Both the position numbers and the translations under genes were made by a program. A stretch of DNA of 64,000 nucleotides from positions 1-64,000 of the forward strand of contig NZ_VFRQ01000013.1 of the NCBI RefSeq assembly GCF_006385705.1. Direction: 5' to 3'. Positions 1 through 8,656 of this stretch are shown in pieces; the stretch's first letter is position 1, and each line of letters opens with the position of its first letter. This stretch comes from Pontibacter mangrovi. Lineage in GTDB: Bacteria > Bacteroidota > Bacteroidia > Cytophagales > Hymenobacteraceae. Below the pieces are notes generated by a model. The model saw only the letters and a list, made by a program, of their open reading frames with translations. It was not told the DNA's origin and searched no databases.

Positions 1-43
<43 letters not shown>

Positions 44-289
44 AGAATTATTTCCTGTGTTTTAAAAACACAAATGTGTCTGTCCGACCCCGGCTTTCCT
101 AAAATCTCACCCTCTTTGCAGAGGAGTGATTGACGCAGTATAATTCCTGCGTTTGGATTACCTTAAATTTTCTGTCTCAACTAATCTCTCAAAGAACTTA
201 CCGAAAGAGCATTTCTCTCCCGCTTGACCGTGTTACCACGAATATTCTTATAATCTAATTTTAAAACCTTTCTGAGGTGTTTCTCTAAG
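44..289 (-). other. rRNA operon leader
   Basis: This is the stretch between the predicted rRNA promoter (296-326) and the 16S 5' end. It is transcribed if the promoter call is right, giving a leader of about 245 nt. It has no plausible ORF. Leaders of this kind usually carry processing stems and antitermination signals; I could not identify a specific boxA. Confidence 0.6.
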
Positions 290-295
290 GGGATG

Positions 296-326
296 CAAAG
301 GTAGGAGTTATATTTCACTATGCAAG
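296..326 (-). promoter_or_regulatory. Bacteroidota-type rRNA promoter
   Basis: On the minus strand the sequence reads CTTG, 19 bases, then TACCTTTG. This matches the Bacteroidota sigma-ABfr consensus TTTG/TTG-N19-21-TAnnTTTG. The -7 element is at 296-303 and the -33 element at about 323-326. Transcription would start near 289 and run into the 16S gene. Confidence 0.75.
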
Positions 327-329
327 GCC

Positions 330-621
330 AAGCGCAAGTTTTTTCTTTCTCATTCCTCTAGTTCATGGCAACAAGAGCACGATTAACGAGGCTGAAAGTA
401 CTGATACTCATATCTTCACAACTATGTAATCGGCTTTTGCCGCTGCCCCATTTTAGGCAAAAAAACTCATTCTAAGCAGCAGGCCTCAAAACTAGTTTAG
501 CTGTTACGACTTATTCAAAGTGGCCTGCCATTGCTTTGCCTGCCCCCGGCATTGTCTGGTTAAACCATTGAATCAACTCGCTTATCTCAACCTCATGTGG
601 GAAGAAGGAGCTGCCTTGAAA
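330..621. other. Intergenic region upstream of the rRNA promoter
   Basis: I see no convincing gene or RNA here. Open frames on the plus strand in this stretch have no protein-like composition. Confidence 0.5.
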
Positions 622-825
622 TCACCTTATCCTTACCAAAGGCGCAAAACACAACCTGCATCGGTTCCTCATGGCTGCCCCTTGCGCCATTTTATCTCTT
701 GTAGCCTCAACGGGATGGTTCATGTCGAAGTTAATGCGGATAGAGGAAACAATATCCTGTCGGCTGAAGAACTCGACTTCAATTTCTGAGGATTTAATAG
801 CCTCTGCTACGGTCATGTTCATCAC
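622..825 (-). CDS. Possible small hypothetical protein (67 aa)
   Basis: The frame opens with MMNMTVAEAIKSSEIEVEFF and has a protein-like, acidic first half followed by an arginine-rich tail. It starts 35 bases after the pirin stop codon on the same strand, so it could be the last gene of a pirin transcript. I do not recognise a family and see no strong ribosome binding site. The overlapping plus-strand frames look worse. It may be a real small gene, the remnant of a longer one, or chance. Confidence 0.3.
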   Translation of the reverse strand: MMNMTVAEAIKSSEIEVEFFSRQDIVSSIRINFDMNHPVEATRDKMAQGAAMRNRCRLCFAPLVRIR

Positions 826-860
826 AGCTTCCGATCGGACTGCCTCAGGCAGACAAAAGG

Positions 861-1775
861 CTAGGAAAGTGCCTGGGGTGCCGGCCCGCCGGCGGGTTTG
901 GAGCGGTCGGCGGGAAGCGGCACGAACTCCAGGTTATCCGTTGGAGGCAACAGGATCCTTCCCTCCTTCCAGTCTGCTTTGGCCTGCTCTATCCGTTCTT
1001 TTCTCGATGACACGAAATTCCACCAGATAAACCGCTCCCCCAACGGCTCCCCTCCGAGCAGCATCAGCGTGGCAGGCTCTTTTGCCGTTATCACGGGATC
1101 AGCGCCGTTGTTGAACACAAGCATCTGCCCAACAACATATGTTCGGGAGGCGACCTCTATACTTCCTCGTGCCACATATACGCCACGCTCTGCATGCTCT
1201 TTGGGCAAGCCGAAGCGGGCGCCTTTTTCCAGCACCACATGCAGGTAAAACAGCGGAGAGAGGGTCTTCACATCACTCCGCAGCCCATAAGCATCTCCGG
1301 CAATTAACCGCATCCAAACGCCGGTATCCGTATAAACGGGCAGCCGCTCCGGTTTATAGTTTTCAAAAGAGGGGGCTGTTTCTTCGTCTTTCTCCGGCAG
1401 GGCCACCCAGGTCTGTATCATCTCCAGGTTGCCACCGGCCAGGGCAGCCGGGTCCTCGAAACGTTCCGAGTGGGCAATGCCGCTACCGGCCGTCATCCAA
1501 TTCACCTCGCCGGGACGAATGATCTGCTCTACTCCCAGGCTATCGCGGTGCGTTACCTGGCCACCAAACAAATAACTTACCGTCGATAAGCCGATGTGGG
1601 GATGCGGCAGCACATCCAGGGTATGGCTGGGGTCTGGCTTATGGTCTACCGGACCGGCGTGATCCATGAAAATGAAGGGGCCAACCATCCGGCGCAGGCG
1701 AAAGGGAAGTATGCGCCGCACGTCCATACCGGGCGCGAGCGCTGCTTTACGGGCTTCAATCACAATGTCCAGCAT
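861..1775 (-). CDS. Pirin family protein
   Basis: This 304-residue protein matches the pirin family, a bicupin fold. The N-terminal cupin contains GPFIFMDHAGP and PHPHIGLSTVSYLF, where PHPHIG supplies metal-binding histidines of the family, and then HRDSLG and the MTAGSGIAHSE segment at about residues 95-105. A second cupin covers roughly residues 175-250 (GVYVARG, then LMLLGGEPLGERFIWWNFV). Length is typical. Some pirins are quercetinases or redox-linked regulators; the sequence does not say which role applies here. It is a single gene, possibly followed by the small frame at 622-825. The family call is firm and the function is open. Confidence 0.93.
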   Translation of the reverse strand: MLDIVIEARKAALAPGMDVRRILPFRLRRMVGPFIFMDHAGPVDHKPDPSHTLDVLPHPHIGLSTVSYLFGGQVTHRDSLGVEQIIRPGEVNWMTAGSGIAHSERFEDPAALAGGNLEMIQTWVALPEKDEETAPSFENYKPERLPVYTDTGVWMRLIAGDAYGLRSDVKTLSPLFYLHVVLEKGARFGLPKEHAERGVYVARGSIEVASRTYVVGQMLVFNNGADPVITAKEPATLMLLGGEPLGERFIWWNFVSSRKERIEQAKADWKEGRILLPPTDNLEFVPLPADRSKPAGGPAPQALS

Positions 1776-2142
1776 GTTGGTATATTTTCGGTTTACTTTC
1801 TACAACGTATGAGGCAACAGAAAGATAAACTTAGAATTACAAAGCTGCATTTCTGACGCTGCCCCCTGCCCTGGCGAAGTAGTTTGGGAAAGTATGGTAC
1901 TCGGTACCGAGCGCATCCTCTGAAAACCCTATCATAATGCGAGGAGGAATGTCAGGCCACAAGCATTTTATGTAGCCAAAGAAGAGCGTTTCTTTTTCCT
2001 GTCAGCGGCGCAGTAGACTGCAGGTAAACGCAATTTCAGTTCAATAGCTAAGGCTGGGGCAGCCACAGGTGCCACCCCATTCACCTTAACACAAACAACA
2101 ATTTCACGGTTAGCCTGGCGGCTACTGGTTCAATTGAATGAA
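1776..2142. other. Intergenic region between pirin and the uptake operon terminator
   Basis: No gene is visible. This should hold the pirin promoter, reading leftwards, but I found no TAnnTTTG element with a good -33 partner. Confidence 0.4.
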
Positions 2143-2169
2143 GTAAAGCCGGGCTAAACCCGGCTTTAC
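2143..2169 (-). terminator. Hairpin terminator of the sigma/SusCD/M16 operon
   Basis: A perfect 11-bp stem, GTAAAGCCGGG paired with CCCGGCTTTAC around the loop CTAAA, starts 4 bases after the stop codon of the propeller lipoprotein gene. There is only a weak T tract on the minus strand, so termination may be incomplete or need other factors. Confidence 0.65.
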
Positions 2170-2173
2170 GCAA

Positions 2174-3922
2174 TTAGGGGATATCATACTTCATGACCCT
2201 GGTCTGGTCTGAGTCGTCCAAAACGGCGGCTACGTACGGTATGCCCACAGCTGAGATCTGTAAGTCATATTCCCCGACGCCACCACTGATGAGGACCTGA
2301 CTGGCATTCCAGTTGTTGGTCGCCTCGTTGAAGGTTCTTATATTCAGTCCCGCATCGTCCACGTAGGCAAAAAACAGGCGCCCGTCCGGGTGGACAGCAA
2401 TGTTAAAGTTGTCGCGCTCGCTGCCTACGTTCACCGGCTCCCCGATCGCGCTCCAGCTCCCGCCGTCATACTTCATTACATAGTTGATGCGCCCGTTGGC
2501 GGCATACTCCTGGTAAGCCGCATAGACAGTCCCGTCAGGGGCTACGTCCATGTCTACGCTGATATAGCCATTCTCCCCGTTGGCACTGAACTGCGTTGTC
2601 CCTACAGCTGCCCAGGCCCCATTATCCAGTTTGTAAACCGATGGCTTGTTGGCTTCCCCGGTACGCTCCATGATGGCCAGGTACAAGGCTCCGTTCTTGC
2701 GCACAAACTTTGTCGCAGAGGTCAGTACGCCGGCAGGCGGATTCGATACCCAGCTTCCGCTGTACCCGTAAATGTTTAGCCCTCTGGAAGGCAGGGTCAC
2801 CTGTGATCTGTCACTAAAAGCGACATAAGGCGTGTTATCCTCAGCCAGGCCGAGGGAAACATAGTCCGAACGCCCTTCACTGAATTGCGGGCTACCTACT
2901 GTCGTCCAGTTACTACCGCTGTAGGCCTGCACCGTCACGGCCTGCTTGCCATCCACATAGTCTTTGTAAGCGACATAGGGCTTGCCGTCCTTGTCGAAGG
3001 CCAGGGAAATTTCTTCTGCCTTCTCCTCGGAGAAACCAGTGCTGGCCCCCAGATAGTCCCAGGCAGCGCCGTTAAAAGCCACCACAGCGATTTTTTCATC
3101 CTCGCTTGGCACAGACTCCCCGTTGATCGTGCCGTCAATCTGGAAGGCCAGATACGGCAAGTGGGTGGCGGGGTTAATGGCCATCACCAGGCCGTCTGTT
3201 CTGGGAACCAGGAAGCCCTCATTGCCGATTACCGACCATACGGGCGCTGTCAGGCGTCCCACCGTTACGGTAAACACATCGGAGTCCTCTCCGTCCACCA
3301 CCGTATAGGCGACAGGGCTGGTAAAGTCGTTGCTTGCCTCGCCGCTTGTCTGCGCCACGCCATTCACCTGCACCGTAGCGCCTGCAGTGGTTTCATAACG
3401 GGCCACCAGCCCGGTGATCTGCGCGTCAGCAGGCACCTCCACGGAAATAGCCGTGCCGTTCACCGTACCCTCGTAATCGTGGAAGAGCACACCCGGGTTA
3501 TCCGCTGCATAAAACCCATAGGAAATGATGGCTGCCGAACGCACCACCTCGACCGTGTAGTTCTTGGTCGTGTTGTCTTCCGCCGTGATGGTATAGGTAA
3601 CCGGTGCGGTCAAGTCCACCACGCTTTCGCCACTGACCTGCACTTGGTTGCCAATGGTCACGATGGAACGCTCTGAGCTCGTCTCAAAGGAGGGCACCAA
3701 TGCCGAAAGTATCGCTGTATTGGGCGCCTTCAGCACGATCTTGTCCCCTGAGATCACGCCTTCCACATCCTCCTCTACACCCTCGTTAAGGCTTGCTGAC
3801 AGGCTGAAGGAGGCAAATTCCTTCGCCGCATTGGGTTTCACATCCTCTTTGTCTTTACACGAGGAGGCGAGCACTAACAATAGCAGCGCCATCAGGCTGC
3901 TTAATTTGAAAAGGTTTTTCAT
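2174..3922 (-). CDS. Lipoprotein with two cadherin-like/DUF5018-type domains and a beta-propeller-like region
   Basis: The product is 582 residues. It begins with a lipoprotein signal ending LLLVLASSC, so it should be lipid-anchored in the periplasm or on the surface. Residues of about 35-130 and 130-225 form two related beta-sandwich units; each ends in a segment like TAPVTYTITAEDNTTKNYTVEVV, as in DUF5018 and cadherin-like bacterial domains. Residues of about 235-580 contain repeated blades with motifs such as KPYVAYKD, TPYVAFSD and TVYAAYQEY, typical of a beta-propeller. It is the last gene of the operon, 10 bp after the M16 peptidase gene. It probably binds or displays a ligand for the uptake system; no enzyme motif is seen. 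Confidence 0.8.
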   Translation of the reverse strand: MKNLFKLSSLMALLLLVLASSCKDKEDVKPNAAKEFASFSLSASLNEGVEEDVEGVISGDKIVLKAPNTAILSALVPSFETSSERSIVTIGNQVQVSGESVVDLTAPVTYTITAEDNTTKNYTVEVVRSAAIISYGFYAADNPGVLFHDYEGTVNGTAISVEVPADAQITGLVARYETTAGATVQVNGVAQTSGEASNDFTSPVAYTVVDGEDSDVFTVTVGRLTAPVWSVIGNEGFLVPRTDGLVMAINPATHLPYLAFQIDGTINGESVPSEDEKIAVVAFNGAAWDYLGASTGFSEEKAEEISLAFDKDGKPYVAYKDYVDGKQAVTVQAYSGSNWTTVGSPQFSEGRSDYVSLGLAEDNTPYVAFSDRSQVTLPSRGLNIYGYSGSWVSNPPAGVLTSATKFVRKNGALYLAIMERTGEANKPSVYKLDNGAWAAVGTTQFSANGENGYISVDMDVAPDGTVYAAYQEYAANGRINYVMKYDGGSWSAIGEPVNVGSERDNFNIAVHPDGRLFFAYVDDAGLNIRTFNEATNNWNASQVLISGGVGEYDLQISAVGIPYVAAVLDDSDQTRVMKYDIP

Positions 3923-3932
3923 TCGTATTTTT

Positions 3933-6746
3933 TTAAAGGTTAGATGATTCTTTTGGCATCAGGATCGCTTTGATCTTGGGCTGCTGGACCAGGTATTTTT
4001 GCACATCCCGGGCCAGGTCGGCAGCCGTGATTTTGTTGAGCAGCTGCTCATAGTCAGTGAAGTATTCCCAGCCCGCAAGATCATAGTAGAAGTGGCGGCG
4101 AAGCTCGCCGCTCCAGAAGGTGTTGCGGTTAATGTCCTTTTTGCGCTCTTCGAGAAGCTGCTTTTTAATCCGCACGAGCTCCTCTTCAAAATAGGCCGGA
4201 TCCGCGGCGGCCCGGGCGATTTCCTTTTCCACCTGCCCTACGAGAAACTCCACATTCTCCGGGGCGCAGGTGAAGGCTATGCGAACGCGGTAGAGCGGAG
4301 CGGGCTTCACAGTCGAGGAGGAGGCCACGCCCACCCCGTATACCCCGCCGTTTTCCTCGCGCAGGTTCACGCGCAGCTTGGCTTTCAGGACTTCCTCAAG
4401 CAGCTGCTGGCGCAGCATGTAAGGATAGGTGAACTCAAAGTCATTTCCCTGGTAAAAGATGTTTACCTGGCTTTTTTGGGCCTCGCCGGCATGCTCCACG
4501 AGCGAAGCCTCTTCCTGCCTTACCTCCGGGCCCTGGTACACATAATCGGTGCGTACTTCCTTGGCAGGCAAAGAGGCCAGGTACTGCTCGACAAAAGGTT
4601 TGATCTGTTCAGGCTTGACATTGCCCAGTATGATAAAGGTAAAGCCCCTGGCTGAGCCAAAGCGCTCCTTGTATACCGCCACCACATCCTCGTAGCGCAG
4701 CTGCTGCCGCACCCGCTCCGGCGTGAGCGCAGCTGTCACATAGCTCTCGCCGTTGAGCAGCGTGGTCAGCGCCCGGCCATAGGCATAGGAGGGGCTAAGG
4801 AGGGAATTCTCAATCGACTCAATCGCCCGCTGTTTCGTCGTCACAAAGGTGGTGGAATCAGCATTCGGGGCCATCCACTTCAGGTACAGAAGCTGGAACA
4901 TGGATTCTGTGTCCCGTGTGTCGGCGCTGGCGGCGAGCCCCTCCCGGCTCTGGGCAATCACCATGGTCGCAGAGGCCGTGTTGCCGGCCAGAAAACGGCT
5001 CAAGCCACTGCGGCTAAAGGCCCCGGCCCCGCTTAAGCCAATGACAGACTTGGCAAACATGCCTGTTACGTACCTGGCAGAGTCCAGCGCATAGAGCCCC
5101 CCTTGCCGGAAACCCGACAAGATGATGCGGTCATGGTCAAAATGAGTTGGTTTAAGCACCACGCGCGCACCATTCGAGAGCTGCCATACCGTTGCGTCTA
5201 TCGCTTCGATGCGCTGCTCTGCTATGACTTTGCCAGGAGTTGGAAGCGTTGGCAGCAACCGGTCCGGGATGGCCTCGGCGTTTTCCCAGGGCAGCACCCG
5301 CTGGGCCCTGGCCTGGCCGATCCAGCTTTTAAGCTCCTGCTCGCCGGGGACCTGGATGCTGTCATTCTTAGGAGCCGTCAGCAGCAGCACCACGTTTTCC
5401 TCGCCCTGCAGCGACGCAATGTAGCGCATGACAGCAAGTGAGTCCACCTGGGGCACGGCGGCCCGCGCCAGCGCCAGTTCCGCCTGGCGGCTTACCATGG
5501 CATGGCCATCGTAAAAGTTGGACTTGATATCGCTTAAAAAGGTCCCGGCATCGCTTTTATCCTCCCCTTCGGCGGACTGGATCAGCTGCATCATGTAATT
5601 TTTACGCACTTTCTCTATTTCGCTGGGTGTAAACCCGTAACGCATGATGCGCTCTTTCTCCACCACATAGCCTTTGATGCCCTCGGCGATCTTTTCCCGG
5701 TAAAGGGAAACACCCCCGGCCAGTGCATCGGTGGTGCCCAGCAGGTTGCTGACCGATAGGCTGCCGCTACGGAAGGGCGTATCCCCTTCAGACACTCTTC
5801 TGAAGCGCTCAGCGGAAAGACGGTCAAAAAGCACCCGCATTACATAGGCCTGGTAGGTTTGTTCCGTCGTGATGGCCGCCATGCCCTCCATCTTCTTGAA
5901 AAAGCTGAACTCCAGGCTGGTCGCCTCTGCATCCGTCACAATGGCCGTTAGGGTATCCCGGTGTCCGGGCACGTCATAATACAGGCGCTTGGGGGCTTGC
6001 TTTGGATTCCGGAGCTTTTTAAAGTTCTTGCGGATGAGCTTCTCAACGTTTTTCACATCCACATCCCCCACGACGGCCACCGCCATCAGGTCAGGCCGGT
6101 ACCAGTCCTGGTAAAAGGAGACGATGCGCTCCCGTGGGAACGTTTTGAGCACCTCCGTCTTGCCGATAGGCAGACGCTCGGCATAGCGGGAGTTATTCAG
6201 CAGGACAGGCAGGTATGCCTTTCGCATGCGGTCAGAGGCTCCTTGCCCCTTGCGCCACTCTTCCAGGACAACGCCCCGCTCCTTTTCAATCTCCAGGCTG
6301 TCGTTCAACACGCCCCCTGCCCAGTCAGCCATGATGGTCATGGTCTTTTCCAGCACCTGCTCATTTTCCAGCGGTACCTGGAGCTTGTATACCGTTTCGT
6401 CAAAGCTGGTGTGGGCGTTCAGGTCAGACCCGAACTTGACGCCCTGTGCCTCAAGAAAAGTAATCAGCTCATTCTTCTCAAAGTGAGTGGTTCCGTTGAA
6501 GGCCATGTGCTCAAGGAAGTGCGCCAGCCCCTGCTGGTCCTCTTCTTCCAGAATAGAGCCGGCCTTGAGGTAAAGACGCACAATGGCCTGCTGCTTGGGC
6601 TCTGCATGCGGGTAGATATAATAGGTCAAGCCGTTGCGCAGCGTGCCCTTCACCAGGTTGGGATCCTGTGGTAGTTCCTGCGCAGAGGCAATACAGGTCC
6701 ATAGTACTGCCAGGAGTACTAGTAATTTACTTCGGTATGATGTCAT
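3933..6746 (-). CDS. M16 family zinc metallopeptidase (pitrilysin/insulinase type)
   Basis: This 937-residue protein has a signal peptide (about residues 1-22, ending ASAQE) and the inverted zinc motif HFLEH at residues 76-80. A third zinc ligand glutamate is likely at about 156, within EKERGVVLEEW. It contains two M16 repeats: the N-terminal half carries the catalytic motif and the C-terminal half, from about residue 500, lacks it, as usual for these clamshell peptidases. M16 enzymes degrade peptides small enough to enter the chamber. It lies inside a SusC/SusD operon, 7 bp after the small lipoprotein gene, which suggests that the imported substrate is peptide-containing or that it processes peptides in the periplasm. 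Confidence 0.93.
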   Translation of the reverse strand: MTSYRSKLLVLLAVLWTCIASAQELPQDPNLVKGTLRNGLTYYIYPHAEPKQQAIVRLYLKAGSILEEEDQQGLAHFLEHMAFNGTTHFEKNELITFLEAQGVKFGSDLNAHTSFDETVYKLQVPLENEQVLEKTMTIMADWAGGVLNDSLEIEKERGVVLEEWRKGQGASDRMRKAYLPVLLNNSRYAERLPIGKTEVLKTFPRERIVSFYQDWYRPDLMAVAVVGDVDVKNVEKLIRKNFKKLRNPKQAPKRLYYDVPGHRDTLTAIVTDAEATSLEFSFFKKMEGMAAITTEQTYQAYVMRVLFDRLSAERFRRVSEGDTPFRSGSLSVSNLLGTTDALAGGVSLYREKIAEGIKGYVVEKERIMRYGFTPSEIEKVRKNYMMQLIQSAEGEDKSDAGTFLSDIKSNFYDGHAMVSRQAELALARAAVPQVDSLAVMRYIASLQGEENVVLLLTAPKNDSIQVPGEQELKSWIGQARAQRVLPWENAEAIPDRLLPTLPTPGKVIAEQRIEAIDATVWQLSNGARVVLKPTHFDHDRIILSGFRQGGLYALDSARYVTGMFAKSVIGLSGAGAFSRSGLSRFLAGNTASATMVIAQSREGLAASADTRDTESMFQLLYLKWMAPNADSTTFVTTKQRAIESIENSLLSPSYAYGRALTTLLNGESYVTAALTPERVRQQLRYEDVVAVYKERFGSARGFTFIILGNVKPEQIKPFVEQYLASLPAKEVRTDYVYQGPEVRQEEASLVEHAGEAQKSQVNIFYQGNDFEFTYPYMLRQQLLEEVLKAKLRVNLREENGGVYGVGVASSSTVKPAPLYRVRIAFTCAPENVEFLVGQVEKEIARAAADPAYFEEELVRIKKQLLEERKKDINRNTFWSGELRRHFYYDLAGWEYFTDYEQLLNKITAADLARDVQKYLVQQPKIKAILMPKESSNL

Positions 6747-6753
6747 AGGTATG

Positions 6754-7218
6754 TTATTTCTTCTTGATTAGCACAAGCTGCTGTTGGAGGTGGTCAGGTC
6801 CGGGTAAACCGAGGGTATAGCCCTCGGAGTTAGATTCGATCTTGATAGACAGGCTGTTGTCCAGGGCAGGGTCCAGGTCATTTTCCAGCCAGGCCACCTT
6901 GACCGGCACCTCAAAAACCCCGGGCCGAAAAAGCAGGGTACTGCCGCTGTTGAGCACCCGGTAGTCCCGCCCCTCCTGCAGCCCGCTGCCCGGGGTGATG
7001 GAATAGGTCACCTCTATCGGGTCAAACTGACGCTTGGCACTCAGGTAAATGTGGTAAGACACCGTGTCCCGCCGGTTATAGCGCACCTCCACCGTGTCCT
7101 GGTTATCGACATGGATATGAAAGAAAGGGTGATCAAAGGGCTCTACTTCCTCTTTGTTACAGGCCGCTATCAGCAGGGGCAGGAAGGCTACCAGCACGGT
7201 CTTCAGCAAATTTCTCAT
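6754..7218 (-). CDS. Small lipoprotein of the SusCD operon (DUF4843-like)
   Basis: The 154-residue product has a lipoprotein signal (LLIAAC at residues 15-20) followed by one beta-rich domain with the segments VRYNRRDTVSYHIYLSAK and VEVPVKVAWLEND-like strands. Proteins of this size directly downstream of susD in Bacteroidota often belong to the DUF4843 group of predicted surface lipoproteins; I make that link from position and pattern rather than a clear motif. It starts 3 bp after the SusD stop codon and is followed 7 bp later by the M16 gene, so it is translationally tied to both. Confidence 0.75.
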   Translation of the reverse strand: MRNLLKTVLVAFLPLLIAACNKEEVEPFDHPFFHIHVDNQDTVEVRYNRRDTVSYHIYLSAKRQFDPIEVTYSITPGSGLQEGRDYRVLNSGSTLLFRPGVFEVPVKVAWLENDLDPALDNSLSIKIESNSEGYTLGLPGPDHLQQQLVLIKKK

Positions 7219-7221
7219 CGG

Positions 7222-8652
7222 TTAATTGATTACAGGGTTGGGTTGCATGGCCTTGTTGGCATCCAGCTCCAGGGATGGAATCGGTAAAATAAAGCGGACG
7301 CTGGGGTATTCCAGAAAACAGACCGCAGCGCCACAGTCCTCGCCTCTGACCAGATCCTCCCGCCGCCTGGTCAGGTCAAAAAGCCTGTGTCCCTCAAAGG
7401 CCAGCTCCTTTCGGCGCTCTACCTTAAGGGCCAGGTAGAGCTGCTCGGCTGTCAGCTCCCCCGGCGCGGCGGCCGAAGGCATGGCCCGCTGCCGGATGCG
7501 CTGCAGGTCAGCGAGCGCCGCCTCATACTGCCCCAGGTGCCAGGCGGCTTCTGCCCTGTTTAAAAGGACCTCGGAAAGGCGCACCACTTTGGGGTCTACC
7601 GGCCACTCATCCTCCTGCAGGTCCTCAGCCTTTCCGTATTTTAAGGAGTAGTGCCTCCCCCCGCTTTCCCCATAGACCGCACGACGCACATCGGTCGTAT
7701 CATACAAAGCCCACAGCTGGTCTGAGGCATAGGCCCGAAAAGAGGGGGTTGAGTACACCGCTGCAACGGTACTGGCACTGTAGTCTCTGCTATACAACTG
7801 CCATATGACCTCGGAAGCCGGCTGCTGCTCCAGGTACATGGCCTTGTAGCCGGCACTGTCCGTAAGGGTGTAGCGGGATGCCTCGATCACCTTGTCTGCG
7901 TATACCTGGGCGTTCTGCCAATCTTCCATGTACAGGTAGACGCGTGAAAGCAGGGCCCAGGCACTGTAGTGGGAAGCTTTATACTGGTTTAAAACAGGGC
8001 TGCCCTCCAGCAGCGCCGCCCCCTCCTGCAGGTCTTTGATGACCTGCGCGTAGGTATCCTTCATTGTGGCACGCCTGACCTGCACGTCCGGCCCGGGCGT
8101 CTTCAACAGGATGGGGACTCCCCAGTGCTGGGCATCGGACGTGAAGGTATAGTGCTGGGCATACACACGGCTGAGGTCATAGTGGCACAGGGCCCGCATG
8201 ATCAGTGCCTGCCCCTGTATGGACTCGAGTTCCTGCACGTAAGAAGGCTCAAGCGTCTTGAGTTGGGGAATGGCATTGAGCAGGCTGTTCACATTATCCA
8301 GGGCCTCAAAGATGTTGAGCCAGATGTGCCCCACGGCCAGCTCATCGTCTTCGGGGTTGCTTTGAAAATTATGTTCGTTAAACAGAATCAGTTGCCCATC
8401 GGAGCTGTTGCCCGTCACCTTCAGGCGCACATCATCGCTGGCAATGTCGGGGTACATCAAAAACTCCCGGCTATAATAATAGGCCATTCGGTTGTAGGCT
8501 CCGGCCAGGGCGGCCCGGGCACCGTCCATGTCCTGCAGCAGGATCTCTTTGCCGACCCTGCCGATAGGCTCTTTCTCCAGAAATTCTTTGGTGCACCCGG
8601 CGCTCAGCAAGAGCAGCAGTCCTGCGCACAGGCTTCTGTATAAGTTCTTCAT
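7222..8652 (-). CDS. RagB/SusD family outer-membrane nutrient-binding lipoprotein
   Basis: The protein is 476 residues with a lipobox (LLSAGC) and the SusD N-terminal pattern CTKEFLEKEPIG. The helical TPR-like core includes MRALCHYDLSRVYAQHY, ALLSRVYLYMEDWQNA and VLLNRAEAAWHLGQYEAAL. The C-terminal family signature is visible as ERRKELAFEGHRLFDLTRR, and the final part runs LPIPSLELDANKAMQPNP. SusD proteins form the lid of a SusC barrel and bind the incoming oligomer. The gene follows susC by 4 bp. Ligand specificity cannot be read from the sequence. Confidence 0.96.
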   Translation of the reverse strand: MKNLYRSLCAGLLLLLSAGCTKEFLEKEPIGRVGKEILLQDMDGARAALAGAYNRMAYYYSREFLMYPDIASDDVRLKVTGNSSDGQLILFNEHNFQSNPEDDELAVGHIWLNIFEALDNVNSLLNAIPQLKTLEPSYVQELESIQGQALIMRALCHYDLSRVYAQHYTFTSDAQHWGVPILLKTPGPDVQVRRATMKDTYAQVIKDLQEGAALLEGSPVLNQYKASHYSAWALLSRVYLYMEDWQNAQVYADKVIEASRYTLTDSAGYKAMYLEQQPASEVIWQLYSRDYSASTVAAVYSTPSFRAYASDQLWALYDTTDVRRAVYGESGGRHYSLKYGKAEDLQEDEWPVDPKVVRLSEVLLNRAEAAWHLGQYEAALADLQRIRQRAMPSAAAPGELTAEQLYLALKVERRKELAFEGHRLFDLTRRREDLVRGEDCGAAVCFLEYPSVRFILPIPSLELDANKAMQPNPVIN

Positions 8653-8656
8653 AAGG